Of a DNA stretch of 64,000 nt, positions 60,915 through 64,000 are shown one piece after another. The notes under the pieces were generated by a model. That model saw only the letters and a program-made list of their open reading frames with translations, was not told the DNA's origin and did not search any database. Source of the DNA: Chryseobacterium limigenitum (GTDB taxonomy: Bacteria > Bacteroidota > Bacteroidia > Flavobacteriales > Weeksellaceae); assembly GCF_900114875.1 (NCBI RefSeq), contig NZ_FPKW01000018.1, forward strand, positions 27,141 through 91,140, read 5' to 3'. The first letter of the stretch is position 1. Each line of letters begins with the position of its first letter. The position numbers and the translations under genes were made by a program.

Positions 60915-63900
60915 ATGAGAAAATATTTAACGATTCAAATGGAGCATAATAAGATATTACTGCTAAAATATGCAGTTTCATTTTTCATGATTTCCGGAAA
61001 CTATTACGGGCAACAATCAGTGGGAAGTGACAATAATATCAATAAGATTACTCCTGCTACTCCCGAGACATACAGTATTTTTAAAGCCGGAGATTTTCCT
61101 GTAGATTATAGAACCGGAAAACTGAACGTTTCTATACCTATCCATACATTAAATACCAAATACGGGGTGTCTATTCCTATTGGTTTAACATACAATACTG
61201 GAGGAATAAAAGTAGATGAAACTTCCGGGGTTGCGGGATTGGGCTGGTCTTTAGCCATACCCAACAGCATCAGTGTTGAACAACATGGTAAAAGTGACCT
61301 TATCAACAACACTACCTGGTTTTCTAATGATCTGAGTAATTATCAATATTCTGAGGTAAATTTAGAATCATTACCCGTGGAGATCCGTACCAAATTACAG
61401 GCATTGGCAGATGGCACCTTAGATACACAACCGGATATTTTTCATTATAACCTGCCTACAGTTTCCGGATCCTTCGTAAAAGATTCTAATGGTAATTTTC
61501 ATACCATCCCCTATGAAAATGTGAAAATTTCATATTCTGAAACAGATCATAAATTTCAAATTATTGATCCAAAAGGAATTAAATATATTTTAAGGGTCGG
61601 GAATTCAGTTTCTTCATCTTCAGGAATGTCTGTAGAATCTTCTCCATCTTCTTTTTTTCTGGAAAAGATCACACTTCTAAATGGAGAAGAAGTTAATTTT
61701 AAATATGAAAAACTAATGTCTTATCAGACTGTTACTCATAGTTATGAAGATGTCTATGCCCCCATAGAAGGATATGATCCTCCTTGCAGACCTGCCGTAA
61801 AAGACGTACACAATACTACCACCAACAGATATATGGATATTCTGTTAACAGAAATCAAGTATGGCAATGAAACTGTAACATTTAATTATAAAACTACTAT
61901 TGACAGCATTTCAGGAAGAAAGGATCTCAGCCCTGTTGGTGTACAAAACACGTATGCACTAGATCAGGTGATTGTAAATAATTCTGCCGGAAATACTATC
62001 AGAAACTATAAATTTGTACACACTTATTTCAGTTCCGGAACAAATTCAGATTATAGAGACTACAGATTAAAATTAACAAGAGTAGATAATATTCTGGAAA
62101 ACAATAAATATTCCTTCGATTATAATGAAAATTATGGTGTGGGAACCGGCAGTTTCAGTCAGGATATATGGGGATATTATAATGGAAAATCAAATCCAAC
62201 CCTTATTCCTAACATGAATTATTTTAATGTCAGCTACGAAAAGGGAGGTGACCGAAATGTATATTCAGATTATTCTCAGGCATATATTTTAAAAAAAGTA
62301 CATTACCCGACTGGTGGCTCTTCTGCGTTTATTTATGAAAATAACACCATTTGGGATGAATTGCTAATTCCCCAAAGACAAGAAATTGAACTCGGAACAA
62401 TTGATAATTATTATACAAACACTCAGAATGAATATGATCAGATCTCTATGATCACTCCTCAAAATGAGAATTTTGTGTTCGGTGTAGACCAGTCAAGTGC
62501 TGATGAAGAACTGAGAGTAGAATTCGGTAATTCATGCTCTAACCAGATTTCTGATCAGATTCCTGAAAACGGTAGCAGTATGGGATTTGCTTATATTGAT
62601 GAGTTTATAAACAATCAATGGAAAAATCTAGCCTCTTTCAGTGGTCCTGATATGGCGGGACAACTAACAGATCAAAAGTTCTTTCTACATCCGCAAGCAC
62701 CTAAAAGGATAAGAACTGTACGAACAGGAAACTGTTCTGTCTCATTAAGAGTATATAAAGTAAAATATATCCGGAAAAATAATCAGAATAATCCTGTAGG
62801 AGGAATCAGAATAAAAAGTATTGAAGATTTTGACGGCTCAACAACGTACACCAAAAGACAATTTGAATATAATAATCCTACTCTTGCCGGTAACAGATCT
62901 TCTGCTCATTTTGCATCTCCTCTGGAATTTGTAAAATCCGTATATAAAGCTATAAGGAATACAGGATACAACTCTGATATTCTTTGCAGTCCATATGCGC
63001 TAAGCGCAGATCAGGCTGTTAACTCCAGTTTATCAGGCAAAGATGCGGTTAATTATGAATATGTGACAGAACACACCCTTGGAAAAGGCAAAAAAGTATA
63101 TCAATTCGGATATGTAGACTACCCTTTAAACATTACTCATATTGGCGGATTCAACCCTTACCAGTTCATTAATAAAAATCTACTTAATGAGACCAGCTAC
63201 GGACAGAACGGAACAAGTCCGTTGAGGGAAACGATCTATACCTATACTCCGCATTATTTTAAAAATGCATTATCAGCTGATTATACTTCAACTAACTCAA
63301 CACAGATCGTTCCATCCGGTGTAATGGCAATTTATACCATAAACAAATTCGGTGCTCCCTATTATACTTCTATATTGATGAAAACTACGCCCATTGAATC
63401 GGGAATATTCTTACTGGATGAGATGGTAACGAAAGACTATATCAACGGAAGCACCATCACTACAAAAGTAAACAATGATTATTCTATTGATAATATTCAA
63501 AAGCCAATCAATCTTATGAATCAGGCAACAACAACCTTCCCCAATTCAGAAGTTAATGAAACCTCTTACAGCTACTCGTACGAAAAAGGCAACCAGTTAA
63601 TGATCTCAAAAAACATGATAGGAATTCCATTGGAAACAACCACGACAAAAACTATAGGAACCACTACTAAAACTTTATCAAAAACAGAAACTATCTATCC
63701 AATAAGTCAATCAGAAGCAGATGTGAAAACTTCAGGGTTGGTATTACCTTATACTGTACTTTCCACAGATCTACAAAATACTCCATCCACCGAAGTGACT
63801 TATGACAAGTACGATTCAAAAGGCAACTTACAACAGTACACCACAAAAGACGGTATTTCTACAACGATTATCTGGGGGTATAACAACACTCAGCCTATTG

Positions 63901-64000
63901 CAAAAATAGAGGGAGCAAAACTATCCGATATTCAGCAGTCTATGATTGACAGTATTGTTAATGCATCCAATACCGATGCTTTAGCAGCTCCAAATAATGA
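60915..64000 (+). CDS. giant RHS-family surface/toxin-like protein, 3' end cut
   Basis: An open frame of at least 1028 codons runs to the window end without a stop. The N-terminus has a signal-like segment (about 18-36, VSFFMISGNYYGQQ) and then VDYRTGKLNVSIPIHTLNTK and SGVAGLGWSLAIPNSISVEQ, typical of the N-terminal domain of Bacteroidota RHS proteins; IWGYNNTQPIAKIEGAKL near residue 985 is the usual lead into the RHS repeat core. YD repeats and the C-terminal effector domain lie outside the window. It starts 7 bases after the T9SS cargo gene. Such proteins can carry polymorphic toxin C-termini. Confidence 0.85.
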   Translation, partial: MRKYLTIQMEHNKILLLKYAVSFFMISGNYYGQQSVGSDNNINKITPATPETYSIFKAGDFPVDYRTGKLNVSIPIHTLNTKYGVSIPIGLTYNTGGIKVDETSGVAGLGWSLAIPNSISVEQHGKSDLINNTTWFSNDLSNYQYSEVNLESLPVEIRTKLQALADGTLDTQPDIFHYNLPTVSGSFVKDSNGNFHTIPYENVKISYSETDHKFQIIDPKGIKYILRVGNSVSSSSGMSVESSPSSFFLEKITLLNGEEVNFKYEKLMSYQTVTHSYEDVYAPIEGYDPPCRPAVKDVHNTTTNRYMDILLTEIKYGNETVTFNYKTTIDSISGRKDLSPVGVQNTYALDQVIVNNSAGNTIRNYKFVHTYFSSGTNSDYRDYRLKLTRVDNILENNKYSFDYNENYGVGTGSFSQDIWGYYNGKSNPTLIPNMNYFNVSYEKGGDRNVYSDYSQAYILKKVHYPTGGSSAFIYENNTIWDELLIPQRQEIELGTIDNYYTNTQNEYDQISMITPQNENFVFGVDQSSADEELRVEFGNSCSNQISDQIPENGSSMGFAYIDEFINNQWKNLASFSGPDMAGQLTDQKFFLHPQAPKRIRTVRTGNCSVSLRVYKVKYIRKNNQNNPVGGIRIKSIEDFDGSTTYTKRQFEYNNPTLAGNRSSAHFASPLEFVKSVYKAIRNTGYNSDILCSPYALSADQAVNSSLSGKDAVNYEYVTEHTLGKGKKVYQFGYVDYPLNITHIGGFNPYQFINKNLLNETSYGQNGTSPLRETIYTYTPHYFKNALSADYTSTNSTQIVPSGVMAIYTINKFGAPYYTSILMKTTPIESGIFLLDEMVTKDYINGSTITTKVNNDYSIDNIQKPINLMNQATTTFPNSEVNETSYSYSYEKGNQLMISKNMIGIPLETTTTKTIGTTTKTLSKTETIYPISQSEADVKTSGLVLPYTVLSTDLQNTPSTEVTYDKYDSKGNLQQYTTKDGISTTIIWGYNNTQPIAKIEGAKLSDIQQSMIDSIVNASNTDALAAPNN

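Overview
The window looks like a piece of chromosome from a Chryseobacterium-like member of the Flavobacteriia (Bacteroidota). The grounds are the AT-rich base composition, the near absence of Shine-Dalgarno sequences, TAnnTTTG-type -7 promoter boxes, three secreted proteins with type IX secretion (T9SS) C-terminal sorting domains, many lipoproteins with Bacteroidota-style signal peptides, a fused SecDF, a SusC-like/OMP beta-barrel receptor with a carboxypeptidase-regulatory domain, and a start of an RHS-family giant gene of the kind common in that genus. No rRNA, tRNA, CRISPR array, transposase or prophage gene was seen.

Layout. 1-10600: a short-chain carboxylate module on the + strand: porin (5' cut), MHS-type transporter, two small membrane proteins, an SSS transporter fused to STAC and histidine-kinase domains, a stand-alone receiver, propionyl-CoA synthetase and acetyl-CoA synthetase; the arrangement recalls the CrbS/CrbR acetate switch. 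10874-14741: unknown small protein, bifunctional RelA/SpoT, NhaA. 14738-22222: mostly - strand: lipoprotein, YihY/BrkB, then rlmH (+) and trmL (-) between two copies of the rlmH 3' end, then tatA-PAP2-TPR, and a YHYH-YwqK-SCO lipoprotein operon, then a Tet-like MFS exporter. 22384-33169: SecDF, a secreted PQQ sugar dehydrogenase, HemN, an esterase, a beta-propeller protein and an amino-acid permease. 33335-39358: PnuC, GGFRN-repeat lipoprotein, DapF, MltG, outer-membrane receptor. 39410-42536: sugar/surface polysaccharide genes (cytidylyltransferase-like, GalE, DegT aminotransferase). 42623-55813: secreted subtilase, PEP carboxylase, small membrane and lipoproteins, alcohol dehydrogenase, SGNH hydrolase, TPR protein, DEAD-box helicase, calcium-site-like secreted protein. 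55964-57613: AarF/UbiB kinase. 57600-64000: an accessory-looking end with a coiled/unknown protein followed in frame by an orphan heptapeptide-repeat tract, a strongly structured putative RNA, a T9SS cargo protein and a giant RHS-family gene cut by the window end.

The most interesting things are (i) the 28/31-nt direct repeats of the rlmH 3' end, containing the same TATCATAA core used by SCC elements, that bracket trmL exactly; (ii) the 58.97-59.17 kb putative structured RNA with mutually exclusive pairings upstream of the T9SS/RHS operon; (iii) the 11 x 21-bp heptapeptide-coding tract lying directly behind two in-frame TAA stops; and (iv) several families of dispersed intergenic palindromes placed mostly at gene ends. 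Functional calls rest on recognised family sequence features only; no database search could be run.
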